Positions 18,031 through 26,070 of a DNA stretch of 64,000 bases are shown here, in pieces. The position numbers and the translations under genes are program-made. Under the pieces are notes generated by a model, which ran no database searches, was not told the origin of the DNA, and was given only the letters and a program-made list of their open reading frames with translations. Every line of letters begins with the position of its first letter. Position 1 is the first letter of the stretch. Source of the DNA: Lunatibacter salilacus (GTDB lineage: Bacteria; Bacteroidota; Bacteroidia; Cytophagales; Cyclobacteriaceae); NCBI RefSeq assembly GCF_009797935.1, contig NZ_VOLC01000009.1, forward strand, positions 1 to 64,000. The letters run 5' to 3'.

Positions 18031-18639
18031 ATGAATGAACTCTCCGAAGAACAGCTGTTGATTCATCAGGCATGCTCCGGAGATTCCCGGGCGCAGGGCC
18101 GATTGGTTCAGCACTGGTACAAGCGGGTGTACAACTATTCGTTGAAATACCTGGGTGATCACGATCAGGCCATGGACGTTTCGCAGCAGACCTTTATTGC
18201 CATGTACCAAAAGCTGGGGGGGTTGCGGGATACTTCCAAATTCAAATCCTGGCTGTACACCCTGCTTGTGAATTTCTGCCGGATGCAGCAGCGGCAAAAT
18301 AGTAAGCATAGTGGAACTCAGTTAAATGGCCATGTCACAGCAAAGCAGGAAAGTGAAATAGTTTCCATCCGTAGTAGTGCCTATGATCCTGAGGAACAAG
18401 TGATACAAAATGAATTGGCGGCTGCCGTGCAGAAGGCACTTCTGCAACTATCCAGCGAGCAGCGTGAAGTGCTTATCTTAAAAGAATACGAGGGATTAAA
18501 ATTCCGTGAGATTGCCGAAGCGTTAGAAATATCGGAAAATACTGCCAAGTCTAGGCTTTATTACGCGCTTAACCACCTTCGTCAGTATATGAAAGAATCT
18601 TCCTTTTCACCGCAAAATCAAAAAAGACATGAGCTATAA
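18031..18639 (+). CDS. ECF RNA polymerase sigma factor
   Basis: A sigma-70 family protein of about 202 residues with only regions 2 and 4. Region 2 (about residues 8-80) contains YSLKYLGDHDQAMDVSQQTF and the promoter-melting segment FKSWLYTLLVNFC. Region 4 (about 125-185) has the helix-turn-helix LSSEQREVLILKEYEGLKF, REIAEALEISENTAKSRL. The start at 18,031 (MNELSEEQLL) is chosen because the 21 codons before it do not resemble the family. It heads a three-gene unit in which each gene overlaps the next by a few bases, with its anti-sigma partner second. Confidence 0.92.
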   Translation: MNELSEEQLLIHQACSGDSRAQGRLVQHWYKRVYNYSLKYLGDHDQAMDVSQQTFIAMYQKLGGLRDTSKFKSWLYTLLVNFCRMQQRQNSKHSGTQLNGHVTAKQESEIVSIRSSAYDPEEQVIQNELAAAVQKALLQLSSEQREVLILKEYEGLKFREIAEALEISENTAKSRLYYALNHLRQYMKESSFSPQNQKRHEL

Positions 18640-19471
18640 ACCTGATAAATCCACGTTAATGGACTACCTGTATGGGGAATTAAACCCTGATGAAAAGCAC
18701 CAGGTAGATGACTATCTTTCCGCCCATCCCGAGGAGAGAATTAAGTTGGAGGAGCTGGATCAAACCCGGAAGTTTCTTGGAAATCTTACTGATAAATCGG
18801 TAGAACGACAGATACTGATTTCATCCGCATCAAGGCCTATACAAGTTCAAAAACCAATGTTCTCGGGCTTTGTGAGGAATGCCGCTGCTGTGACGATATT
18901 ACTGGGATTCCTCATGCTATTGGGAAAATTTACCAATGCGAATCTTCAAATCGGAGCTTCGGGATTTGCCATCGCATTTTCTGAGAATGAAGGACCGACA
19001 CCTTCGGAAGGTCAGAGCCAAAAACTTGACCGGGAAGAAATAGTGAAATTAATTCAGACTTCACTTCACACGCAGGAGAAAGGGATTACCGAGCAACAGC
19101 AACAATGGCAGCAGGAAATGGAGGAAAAAATGGTTCCTTCCCAAGTCTTGGTTGAAAGTCGACTGATTGATCAAATCACTAAAAAATTAGAAACAAGGAT
19201 GGACACTTATTTTGCGTCCGTACAGTATGAAAACGCCAACTTGCTTGCTACGTATTGGGGAGAGGTGGCCATTGCCCAGAAGAACTATATGAATCTCCTG
19301 TTGGAAGATTATGCCAATGGCTTGCAACAGTTACGGGAAGAAGATCTCCTTTACCTGCAAGAAAGGCTAAACGGATTACAGATAAAAAACTATCAGTTGG
19401 AGCAGGAAGTAAGCGAAATTCTCGAATACCTGCTCGCTGAAATACAATTAACTATCCCCTCAAACCCATGA
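18629..19471 (+). CDS. Membrane-bound anti-sigma factor
   Basis: A 280-residue single-pass membrane protein, inferred to hold the upstream sigma factor inactive. The N-terminal 60 residues (MDYLYGELNPDEKHQVDDYL) resemble a zinc-less anti-sigma domain. One transmembrane segment follows (about 89-107, VTILLGFLMLLGKF), then a periplasmic half rich in Gln and Glu that is predicted to form coiled coils (EQQQQWQQEMEEKM and the last 60 residues). It overlaps the sigma gene by 11 bp and the next gene by 4 bp, so translation is coupled. The signal it senses is unknown. Confidence 0.75.
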   Translation: MSYKPDKSTLMDYLYGELNPDEKHQVDDYLSAHPEERIKLEELDQTRKFLGNLTDKSVERQILISSASRPIQVQKPMFSGFVRNAAAVTILLGFLMLLGKFTNANLQIGASGFAIAFSENEGPTPSEGQSQKLDREEIVKLIQTSLHTQEKGITEQQQQWQQEMEEKMVPSQVLVESRLIDQITKKLETRMDTYFASVQYENANLLATYWGEVAIAQKNYMNLLLEDYANGLQQLREEDLLYLQERLNGLQIKNYQLEQEVSEILEYLLAEIQLTIPSNP

Positions 19472-20703
19472 ACATAAAATTTATATTTCCGACCCTTTTT
19501 CTGGCCGTTACAATATGGGGGTCTTCCCTGCTTGCACAGCAAGTGGATGTGGAAAAAATGGACCGGGACCTAAAAGTAGCTGCCGCGGCATTGGGTACTT
19601 TGGTTGAGACAAAACAGGAGCTCCTACTCGCACGGAGAGAAGACCGCCAAACCGCCCAGTATCTGGAAGGATATGGGGTTATGATAACCCTACCCGCACA
19701 GCATTCCGTTACTGTATTAGCTCCCAATGTGTATCGGGGAGCCGGGACAGCCCAAATCCGCGGAGTTGAACCTTCTTCTCAAGGAAGGATTAAGGTTGGA
19801 AAAACCTTTGAACAGGGAGCTGGGGCATCCCAAATCCGGGGCTTTGAACCTTCTTCTCAGTCCGGAAGGATAAGAATTGGAAAATCCCTGACTGAAACGG
19901 CGGATGCTCCAAAGGAAATTGATAGGGACAGTCTCAGCCAAGTTCAGACTGATCAATTAAAAGAGCAGGTAACCATTTTCCTGCTGGAATATGCGGATTT
20001 GATCGGACAGCTTCAGCCCGAGGATCGGATAAAGATTGTTGAAGAACGCTCCCCCTTTGTTTCGCAGGGCAGGTTTCTGCAAAGCAGGCCATCATCCCCC
20101 ATGGTTATGCGAAAACAACGGTTTTCCGCGGAAATCAAAAAGAGCGATCTAACAGCCTTTAAGGCCGGAGATCTAAGCAGGGAGGAAGTGGTTGGAAGGA
20201 TACTATTTTCGGAATCGTTTGCAGAAGGTTTGGATCAGGATTTGGAGTTGTTGGCAAATATCTTGGACAGACTCTACCGGCCTGACCTGTCTGAAACATT
20301 TTACTATACTGGCTATGCCTATTACGATAAGATTCCCGAATTCGGGGTGATCTATCACCTCAATATGTTGACACGTACTGAAAAGAATCTGTATAATTTT
20401 ATACTTCCTTCGGATAAATCTGAGGAACTAAACGAAGAAAGTGACCCCGAAAAGCTTACCGCGCTATATCCTGATTTTTTGGAAGGAATGAAGGAACATA
20501 TTCTTACCTATGGCCGAACCGTCAAAAGCATGGACAGGAAGGAGCGACTGGTGTTTAATATACGCCTCAGTAACTGTACTGGCTGTGACGTGCCGGATTG
20601 GGTGAATGTCAGTATTGGCATGGCTGATTTATTTGATTACGATGAGGGTAAGCTATCTAAAACGGAAGCTCTTCAACGTTTCAAAGTCGGAGTTGCAAGC
20701 TAA
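19468..20703 (+). CDS. Secreted protein of the sigma operon, unknown function
   Basis: A 411-residue exported protein I do not recognise. A signal peptide ends near residue 24 (SSLLAQQ). A 26-residue unit beginning GAGTAQIRGVEPSSQ is repeated back to back (about 91-143). The C-terminal half is mixed alpha/beta, with one CTGC motif (SNCTGCDVPDW, about residues 371-381) that could bind a metal or form a disulfide. The third place in an operon with sigma and anti-sigma genes suggests it acts in the same envelope-sensing pathway, as a sensor or target; this is inference from position only. Confidence 0.6.
   Translation: MNIKFIFPTLFLAVTIWGSSLLAQQVDVEKMDRDLKVAAAALGTLVETKQELLLARREDRQTAQYLEGYGVMITLPAQHSVTVLAPNVYRGAGTAQIRGVEPSSQGRIKVGKTFEQGAGASQIRGFEPSSQSGRIRIGKSLTETADAPKEIDRDSLSQVQTDQLKEQVTIFLLEYADLIGQLQPEDRIKIVEERSPFVSQGRFLQSRPSSPMVMRKQRFSAEIKKSDLTAFKAGDLSREEVVGRILFSESFAEGLDQDLELLANILDRLYRPDLSETFYYTGYAYYDKIPEFGVIYHLNMLTRTEKNLYNFILPSDKSEELNEESDPEKLTALYPDFLEGMKEHILTYGRTVKSMDRKERLVFNIRLSNCTGCDVPDWVNVSIGMADLFDYDEGKLSKTEALQRFKVGVAS
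19738..19896 (+). repeat. In-frame tandem repeat inside the third operon gene
   Basis: Copy one (19738-19815, 78 bp) and copy two (19816-19896, 81 bp) encode GAGTAQIRGVEPSSQ-GRIKVGK and GAGASQIRGFEPSSQSGRIRIGK. The copies differ by one added codon (tcc) and scattered substitutions, so the duplication is not fresh. Confidence 0.85.
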
Positions 20704-20718
20704 AACAGCGCGTTTCGT

Positions 20719-20756
20719 AAGGTAAGGGACAATGTCGTTCCATTTTCCCTTACCTT
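20719..20756. terminator. Hairpin between the sigma operon and trmH
   Basis: An 11-bp perfect inverted repeat (aaggtaaggga at 20719-20729, tcccttacctt at 20746-20756) lies in the gap with a 16-nt loop. It lacks a long T-run, so termination is possible but not certain. Confidence 0.4.
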
Positions 20757-20780
20757 TGTGCCCTGAAACCGTGCTTACCC

Positions 20781-21320
20781 ATGAAAAAACTGACAATGGA
20801 TGAACTCAACCGCCTTTCGGTAGATGAGTTTAAATCCACCGATAAATCACCCCTGATCTTAGTTTTGGATAATGTCCGTAGCCTAAACAATGTAGGCTCT
20901 GCATTTAGAACAGGTGATGCCTTCCGCATACAAAAGATCTACCTCTGTGGCATCACCGGAACCCCACCCCATCGGGAGATCCAAAAGACAGCACTTGGGG
21001 CTACGGAGTCGGTGGATTGGGAACACGTACCAAATACTGCGGATCTTGTTAAATCATTAAAGGCAAATGGAATCAAGACAATAGCCCTGGAGCAAACTTC
21101 CAACAGCATTTCATTAAACAAGTTTCAGCCTTCACCAGAGGAAACCTATGCGCTAGTTTTTGGAAATGAGGTTTTTGGTGTGGCCGAAGAAGTTATTTCT
21201 GAGGTGGATCATATTGTTGAAATTCCGCAGTTGGGGACGAAGCATTCGTTTAATATTTCTGTATCTATTGGGATTGTTTTATGGGATTTTGGGGGGAAGA
21301 TGGATATTTTTGAAAATTGA
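20781..21320 (+). CDS. TrmH/SpoU-type RNA 2'-O-methyltransferase
   Basis: A 179-residue SPOUT methyltransferase that puts methyl groups on the ribose of tRNA or rRNA using SAM, with the active site in a trefoil knot. Motif 1 is LDNVRSLNNVGSAFRTGDAF with the catalytic Arg and Asn. Motif 2 is LVFGNEVFGV, and motif 3 is IPQLGTKHSFNISVSIGI. The length fits the minimal catalytic domain without an added RNA-binding domain. The target nucleotide cannot be read from the sequence. It is separated from the sigma operon by a hairpin. Confidence 0.93.
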   Translation: MKKLTMDELNRLSVDEFKSTDKSPLILVLDNVRSLNNVGSAFRTGDAFRIQKIYLCGITGTPPHREIQKTALGATESVDWEHVPNTADLVKSLKANGIKTIALEQTSNSISLNKFQPSPEETYALVFGNEVFGVAEEVISEVDHIVEIPQLGTKHSFNISVSIGIVLWDFGGKMDIFEN

Positions 21321-21350
21321 AATTGGTGGATATTGGATATTCATGGATAT

Positions 21351-21407
21351 TATTGAAATGAAATATGGAAGATATATGGCCTACGGTCGAAATATTTCAT
21401 TTCAATA
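21351..21407. repeat. Inverted repeat, 16-bp arms
   Basis: tattgaaatgaaatat (21351-21366) is matched by its exact complement at 21392-21407 with a 25-nt loop. It lies just after trmH and may serve as its terminator, or be a dispersed palindromic element. It marks the left edge of the rearranged region. Confidence 0.7.
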
Positions 21408-21410
21408 GGT

Positions 21411-21583
21411 TTATGTTTAAGTGACGAAACAGACTTTAAGCCCCAACGTGGGCGCAATCGGTAGCCTAAGGTGTAGCGCAGTGGAGCCCTAGGACATTAT
21501 GGATGATTCGTTCGATTGTGTTTTGGCAGCGGGGAAGGTTGGGGTGTCATTCCATTTTCGCCAAAACCCGAGTCTGTCAAGCT
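21411..21583. repeat. GC-rich element with small hairpins
   Basis: Non-coding. Phrases such as gccccaacgtgggcg and tagcctaaggtgtagcg, then gagccctagg, form short stems and look like one of the dispersed repeats of Bacteroidetes intergenic DNA. No second copy was found in this window. Confidence 0.35.
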
Positions 21584-22096
21584 TTACCTCACTTCAAAAG
21601 AAACCTTTGAATCCACCTTCACGGGAACACCGTCAATGAATCCCTCCCCTTTGATAGAGGAGCAATATGTTCCTACGGGAAGAGGGTCGTTTTCAGGATT
21701 TTCATCCCAATAATGAATCAGTGCGAGACCTTCAAACCTTGCAGGATAAGTATATGTTTGAGGCAACCCTACACAGGCTATTGGATTTCTGAGAGCCTTT
21801 TCAACCGATTCCGTCTCTCCACAGGGGTAAAGGACAATAAACTGTTCAAACTGATAAAATTAGCACCCAAGAGGCGTGGTTAAAGTGACATCCTCCCCAG
21901 AATGGTTTATAAAATTCAACGTAATTCCTATTCTTTCTCCTGCTTCAAACACACTTTTCTCACGCCCATCTCCATCGACTGCCACCAGCCTAAACTCGAG
22001 CGCATTCACTCCGGTAGGTTCTTCTTCCACACATCCAAAGCAGGTCGCAAGTAGGATAAAAATGGATGGGCTTAATGAAGTACATAATTTTTTCAT
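21584..22096 (-). pseudogene. Small lipoprotein gene, copy 1, with internal stop
   Basis: A lipoprotein of about 170 residues: signal peptide with lipobox LATCFGC (Cys 22), a middle region (FRLVAVDGDGREKSVFEAG, NHSGEDVTLTTPLGC), then QFEQFIVLYPCGETESVEKA, and an end (LIHYWDENPEN, VKVDSKVSFEVR). It is broken by an in-frame TAA at 21,860-21,862. The paralogous copy at 26,362 has TGG-ATT (Trp-Ile) at that place, so the stop is a real change relative to it. The fold resembles small beta-sandwich inhibitors, but I do not recognise the family. The two copies are about 90 percent identical over 320 bp. Confidence 0.8.
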
Positions 22097-22120
22097 AAGT
22101 AATTGGCAAAATATTTGGGC

Positions 22121-22322
22121 TTAAAATACAAGTTGATCCAGAGGTTCAAACAACATGTACCTTCGGGCATCATGGTGAAGCTCCAACCCCTTGGGTGAAA
22201 TGTGGAAATGAACTATTTTATTTACTGATTCCATAAAATAATCATCGTCAGGAAACCTTCCGGCATACGTGACTTTCCTAAAATACCATCCATTTGGTTC
22301 TAAAAATCACAATACGCTTCAT
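22121..22322 (-). pseudogene. META-type lipoprotein remnant, chimeric
   Basis: The first 13 codons (MKRIVIFRTKWMV) are identical to those of the gene at 24,740 because they lie inside the 500-bp repeat. Two codons later the frame hits a stop. A different frame then gives a C-terminal piece (RFPDDDYFMESVNKIVHFH, ISPKGLELHHD, RRYMLFEP) ending at 22,121, related to but distinct from the end of the 24,242 gene. A repeat-mediated crossover joining one gene's start to another's tail explains this. Confidence 0.7.
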
Positions 22323-22784
22323 AGATACCCTATTTAAATAAACCCCCAATTATGTAATTAGAAACTTTAACAAATTATAAGCGTCATAATACCAACTAAA
22401 TTAATACCAACCATCTAGTTATTAGAATTTTATACATCTTTTATTCATAGACGTAGTTAATTGGAAAAGTGCTACAAAAGGAAGGGAAAAAGCGGTGTTT
22501 GGAAAATTCCAAGCCATATATATCTTTTAATTGTACGTTAAATCGCTCGCCCAACCGCCCACTATATCCAGTCCCGAACCACTGCGCTACTCTGAATGTG
22601 CCACTTAAGGGGGGACTTTAAATTCCGATAATTAGAATAAACAATTTGCCGGTCGTTATTGATCGCCCTCTCCTAAAGGAGAGGGAGGGGTGAGGCAGTT
22701 ACGGAGAGGAACCGTCCTCCCGGCTGCCCCCTAAATCCCCTCCCGAACCGCTACGCTAAACGGGATGTACCACTGAAGGGGGAC
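22285..22784. repeat. 500-bp direct repeat, copy 1
   Basis: Identical by eye, base for base, to 24,703-25,202 (offset 2,418). It contains the start codon and upstream region of the META-type lipoprotein gene and most of a GC-rich REP-like element. No transposase or terminal inverted repeats are seen at its ends. Confidence 0.95.
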
Positions 22785-22920
22785 TTTAAATCCCGTTAAT
22801 CTAGATAAATTATGTTATTTGACCGAATCAAGCTCCCTCCCTTTCAGTTGAAAATCTTGTGATAGCGTAGCGGTTACAGGAGGGAAGGCTGGGGATGGGG
22901 CAATGACGGGGGTTCAAATT
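22660..22920. repeat. GC-rich REP-like element, copy 1
   Basis: Complementary blocks such as gccccctaaatcccc...gaagggggacttt and gctccctccctttcag...ggagggaaggctggggatg can pair. Within them sits a smaller motif, gaaccgctacgcta, and its complement tagcgtagcggtt. Further copies occur at 25,081-25,290 and 26,815-27,030. It is non-coding. Confidence 0.65.
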
Positions 22921-23125
22921 TGCTCACCTATCTGTTAGCAAACTATTCAGGAGAAGTAGCCAAACATCAACTGCGGCCAATTTATATCGAGTTCTGATAG
23001 CGTGTTGAATAGATTTTTCTATCACCAAAAATGCACGTAGCAAAGCGGACCTGTTGTCTCCAGTTGAATTGTGGAGGTTGCGTCTAAAAGTTCCGATGCT
23101 ATTCAAAATGAATCTAGGTTAAAAC
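22921..23125. other. Gap with no supported gene
   Basis: A 60-residue minus-strand frame (22,924-23,106) is open but has no ribosome-binding context, no recognised motif and no partner. I leave it unassigned. Confidence 0.4.
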
Positions 23126-23491
23126 CTAAACATCTAAAAAAATTAAATCCAATTCTTCAATCTTAACTAATCCTTTGTCCGCTGTCACGAGGGGAAGTTC
23201 ATGGACAATTGCTGTGGCGGCTATGATAGCATCAGGTAATTTTACAACATATTTTTTTCTAAGTAAAATCGCTTGTTCTTTCAAATCGTTGTTCCATCCC
23301 AACTCGTGGCAATCTTTGACAAGTTGCCTTAGCTTATCTTCTTCAACATTTGTAAGTCCCCCAAATCCCAACAACTCTATCTCAGTAATGAATGAAATGC
23401 CGAAGTTATATTTGAGAAAAGGTTCAATCAATTTATTGCCCTCGTGCACGTAAATTAAAATATTTGTGTCAGCAATAAAGTCAATCCTCAT
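23126..23491 (-). CDS. VapC-type PIN-domain toxin (module 1)
   Basis: A 121-residue PIN-domain ribonuclease, in this family usually a translation-blocking toxin that cuts tRNA or rRNA. The acidic metal-binding residues are in place: D8 (IADTNILIY), E37 or E39 (ITEIELLG), D87 (LPDAIIAATA) and D105 (TADKG). The protein is full length, so the module is probably functional. Its antitoxin gene overlaps the start by 11 bp, the standard order with antitoxin first. Confidence 0.92.
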   Translation of the reverse strand: MRIDFIADTNILIYVHEGNKLIEPFLKYNFGISFITEIELLGFGGLTNVEEDKLRQLVKDCHELGWNNDLKEQAILLRKKYVVKLPDAIIAATAIVHELPLVTADKGLVKIEELDLIFLDV

Positions 23492-23648
23492 TTTCCCTCA
23501 TAGTTGTCTGGTAGCTCATTCCATCAATATTTCTTTTCAGCTTACCAAAATGCTTCTTTAAATTACCCTCCTTTTTCCCGTTTTTCAGTTTTTTAGATAG
23601 GATTTCAGAGACTTCTTTGGAATTACTTTTATTGATTATAAGTGTCAT
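23481..23648 (-). CDS. Small antitoxin of PIN module 1
   Basis: A 55-residue protein (MTLIINKSNSKEVSEILSKK then a lysine-rich stretch KNGKKEGNLKKHFGKLKRN and an acidic end MRENED). It runs directly into the PIN toxin gene, overlapping it in another frame. The N-terminal beta-strand plus short helix resemble antitoxins paired with PIN toxins in Bacteroidetes. Binding of the toxin and self-repression of the operon are inferred from the arrangement. Confidence 0.75.
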   Translation of the reverse strand: MTLIINKSNSKEVSEILSKKLKNGKKEGNLKKHFGKLKRNIDGMSYQTTMRENED

Positions 23649-23743
23649 AATTTACAAATTAGGTTAACCGAGTTTACTAGGATTTTTATTTTAATAGAAA
23701 CAGACTGCGTTTTTTGACAAGTCGAAGTATAGACCACTTTCAT

Positions 23744-23896
23744 TTAATTCACGTCTCGATTTTTTTTTTGGGTGACTGTACTTTTTGAAGCGATCTCCCG
23801 AAACTTGATATAATCTAGGATGCGTTGAAGTCCCTCTAGATCAGTTTCTGACGGAACCTTGATAACAATCTCGCTATTTGTTCTTTCTATTTGCAT
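23744..23896 (-). CDS. Small antitoxin-like protein, lone and probably truncated
   Basis: A 50-residue frame: MQIERTNSEIVIKVPSETD, LEGLQRILDYIKF, REIASKSTVTQKK. The opening matches small antitoxin-type proteins of Bacteroidetes that are normally 65-70 residues long. The frame ends soon after an A10 run (T10 at 23,760-23,769 on the plus strand), where slippage could have shortened it. No toxin gene follows it; the next gene downstream is the separate PIN module. It is likely a remnant. Confidence 0.5.
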   Translation of the reverse strand: MQIERTNSEIVIKVPSETDLEGLQRILDYIKFREIASKSTVTQKKNRDVN

Positions 23897-23898
23897 AG

Positions 23899-24192
23899 TC
23901 AAATATACTCAAAAAGATACGATTGGGTTAACCTATTGCATCGAAAACCGGAAAAGACCGAGCTCGTTGGTTGGATATAGCCAAACCTTGGCGGAATGCC
24001 GTCTCGATAATCATGTTCGTCAGCCACTTTTATCTCCTCCATATCCAGTCTTGGCATTGTCTTTATGTCTGCCATCCGACCTTTGAATACATCTACAGGC
24101 AAGCTAAAGCTAACGGGAGACTCATCGGTGCTGATCTGTGCCACAGCCGAAAGACAAATAAGGCATAGGGTCAATAAAGTAAATATTTTTTT
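23899..24192 (-). pseudogene. Exported peptidase-like protein, 5' fragment
   Basis: It begins with a signal peptide (MKKIFTLLTLCLICLSAVAQ) and the propeptide-like text DIKTMPRLDMEEIKVADEHD, YRDGIPPRFGY. This resembles the start of large secreted serine or metallo-peptidases of Bacteroidetes, which are many hundreds of residues long. After RFGY (near 23,977) the sequence turns unrelated and stops. Only the first 71 codons survive. The start at 24,192 is chosen for the signal peptide. Confidence 0.6.
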
Positions 24193-24241
24193 CATAGTAT
24201 TGGAGATTAAAGTAATGCCTGAAAGCAATTTCACCGAATGC

Positions 24242-24740
24242 TTATTGTGGTTTGAATAGCATGAACATTTGTGAATCGTAGTAGAGGGCCAACCCCTTGG
24301 GAGATAGATTAAAAGAAAAAACTTTGTTCATGGATTCGATATAATATCTACCATCAAAAAGTTCATTAATCTTGGTAAGGTGATTAAATTGAGAAAATTT
24401 TTAGGAGGTTATCATTATCCAAAAAAAACTTCCCAAACGCCGTATTCGTGGAAGTTAGCCCACTTAAATCACCGTTTTCTTTAAATGTAAACAAAAAGGA
24501 GCTTTCTCCTTCAGGTTCCGCTAATTTTACCCTTTTCCGGTGTTCATCCACAAACCCGATAAGTTTCCATGTGGTGCCTATCAAGGGAAGAGACGTATAG
24601 TCAGGGTTATCAGGAATTTGGCTTAAGCGGATCTCGCCCTCCGGGAGTGCATCATCCTGACATCCCCAGAGCATTGGCAGTAGTAAAACAGTCCACATAA
24701 AAACCATCCATTTGGTTCTAAAAATCACAATACGCTTCAT
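24242..24740 (-). pseudogene. META-domain-like lipoprotein, frameshifted
   Basis: A lipoprotein of about 165 residues with lipobox MLWGC, then a META-like domain: TTWKLIGFVDEHRK, FLFTFKENGDLSGLTSTN, FGKFFLDNDNLLK. The first frame stops at 24,384, but the expected ending continues in another frame: SQFNHLTKINELFDG, RYYIESMNKVFSFN, LSPKGLALYYDSQMFMLFK, stopping at 24,242. Removing one A from the A5 run just before the break (T5 near 24,397-24,401) restores one frame. META proteins are envelope stress or motility-related lipoproteins of poorly known function. The start and promoter region lie in the 500-bp repeat. Confidence 0.78.
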
Positions 24741-25202
24741 AGATACCCTATTTAAATAAACCCCCAATTATGTAATTAGAAACTTTAACAAATTATAAGC
24801 GTCATAATACCAACTAAATTAATACCAACCATCTAGTTATTAGAATTTTATACATCTTTTATTCATAGACGTAGTTAATTGGAAAAGTGCTACAAAAGGA
24901 AGGGAAAAAGCGGTGTTTGGAAAATTCCAAGCCATATATATCTTTTAATTGTACGTTAAATCGCTCGCCCAACCGCCCACTATATCCAGTCCCGAACCAC
25001 TGCGCTACTCTGAATGTGCCACTTAAGGGGGGACTTTAAATTCCGATAATTAGAATAAACAATTTGCCGGTCGTTATTGATCGCCCTCTCCTAAAGGAGA
25101 GGGAGGGGTGAGGCAGTTACGGAGAGGAACCGTCCTCCCGGCTGCCCCCTAAATCCCCTCCCGAACCGCTACGCTAAACGGGATGTACCACTGAAGGGGG
25201 AC
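24703..25202. repeat. 500-bp direct repeat, copy 2
   Basis: Exact second copy of 22,285-22,784. Here it is joined to the longer version of the META-like lipoprotein gene, so this copy is likely the source and copy 1 the product. The right end (25,203 on) continues into a diverged form of the same GC-rich element. Confidence 0.95.
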
Positions 25203-25411
25203 GTTAGATCCTGTTTATTTAGATAAATTTTGATATTTCACGGGATCTAGCTCCCTCACTTTCAACGGAGGGCTGGGGTAGTTACGTAGCTAGAATTCTC
25301 ATATCCTGCAGTAAGAAGTGGTTACGTGAATGATAGTGGCAATTCCCCATCACGTGTTTCGGTTGCTTTGATCAGATTGATTTTGGAGATAAATCCTATT
25401 ATATTTACTTA
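25203..25411. other. Remnant of GC-rich element, no gene
   Basis: It continues the GC-rich repeat in degraded form to about 25,290 (ggagggctggggtag). No supported gene follows before the antitoxin remnant. Confidence 0.4.
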
Positions 25412-25645
25412 AAAAAAGAAACGAGCATAGCGGAATTAAAATTAAGGCTACATCAAACCATTGATTCAATTAATGATCAAGATAAACTTGAGGCCTTGTA
25501 TGCGTTATTAAAGGACACGAAATCTAAGTACTCCCCGATGGATTTAAAGGACTATATAAACTCCATTGACGAAGCCGTCCTTCAAATTAAAGCGGGGAAG
25601 TTTTCTTCAGTAGATGACTTTGAGAAAGAATCAGAGACTTGGTAA
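25412..25645 (+). pseudogene. Antitoxin remnant without start codon
   Basis: An open frame reads KETSIAELKLRLHQTIDSIN, DQDKLEALYALLK, YINSIDEAVLQIKAG, SSVDDFEKESETW and a stop at 25,643. This has the composition and ending of Bacteroidetes addiction-module antitoxins of about 75 residues, but no ATG precedes the conserved part. Four bases on, a TTG-initiated frame (QKYKRVIWLA, 25,649-25,678) looks like the first ten residues of a RelE/ParE-fold toxin before it runs into the convergent vapC. Both genes appear broken. Confidence 0.55.
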
Positions 25646-25674
25646 AATTGCAGAAATATAAAAGAGTTATTTGG

Positions 25675-26070
25675 TTAGCAACTAATTACCTGCAATCCCA
25701 GATAAGCTTCCATTGGATCGAAGTCCCTGTCGTGGTGTAATAAATGGATACGGTTTTCTACACAAAAAGTACCTATAATGACATCTATATTCTTTCTGAC
25801 AGTTATTCCCTTTTTTCTTAACGCCCTATAGTTTTCGGCGGCAATGATTGAAAGATCTTTATTGCAGAGATTAAAAAGCGGAAGTTCTTCCAAAACTTTC
25901 CTTGCTTGATGAAAATCCGAATCACTTTGAAACCCTTGCAGCACTTCCACAATAATCAGATCTCCGGTGACTATCATCTCATTGCCTAAAAGTTGATTTA
26001 GTTTTTCTGCCGGAGGACTATCCACCCCATTAAAAAAATCTATCCAGACAGATGAATCTACCAAGATCAT
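25675..26070 (-). CDS. VapC-type PIN-domain toxin (module 2)
   Basis: A 131-residue PIN ribonuclease: D5 in MILVDSSVWIDFF, E42 in IIVEVLQGF, an Asp in KNIDVIIGTFCVEN, and DRDF near the end complete the metal site. The length is normal. It is translationally coupled to its vapB (4-bp overlap). Its last codons overlap a toxin-like remnant on the other strand, showing that an older module was overwritten here. The target RNA is not known. Confidence 0.93.
   Translation of the reverse strand: MILVDSSVWIDFFNGVDSPPAEKLNQLLGNEMIVTGDLIIVEVLQGFQSDSDFHQARKVLEELPLFNLCNKDLSIIAAENYRALRKKGITVRKNIDVIIGTFCVENRIHLLHHDRDFDPMEAYLGLQVISC

Noticed and set aside
22924-23106. 60-residue minus-strand frame between the repeat and the PIN module
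   Set aside because: No motif, no partner and no start context; kept only as an unassigned gap.
22285-25202. Composite transposon with the 500-bp repeats as ends
   Set aside because: The repeats hold no transposase and have no terminal inverted repeats, and no target-site duplication was seen.
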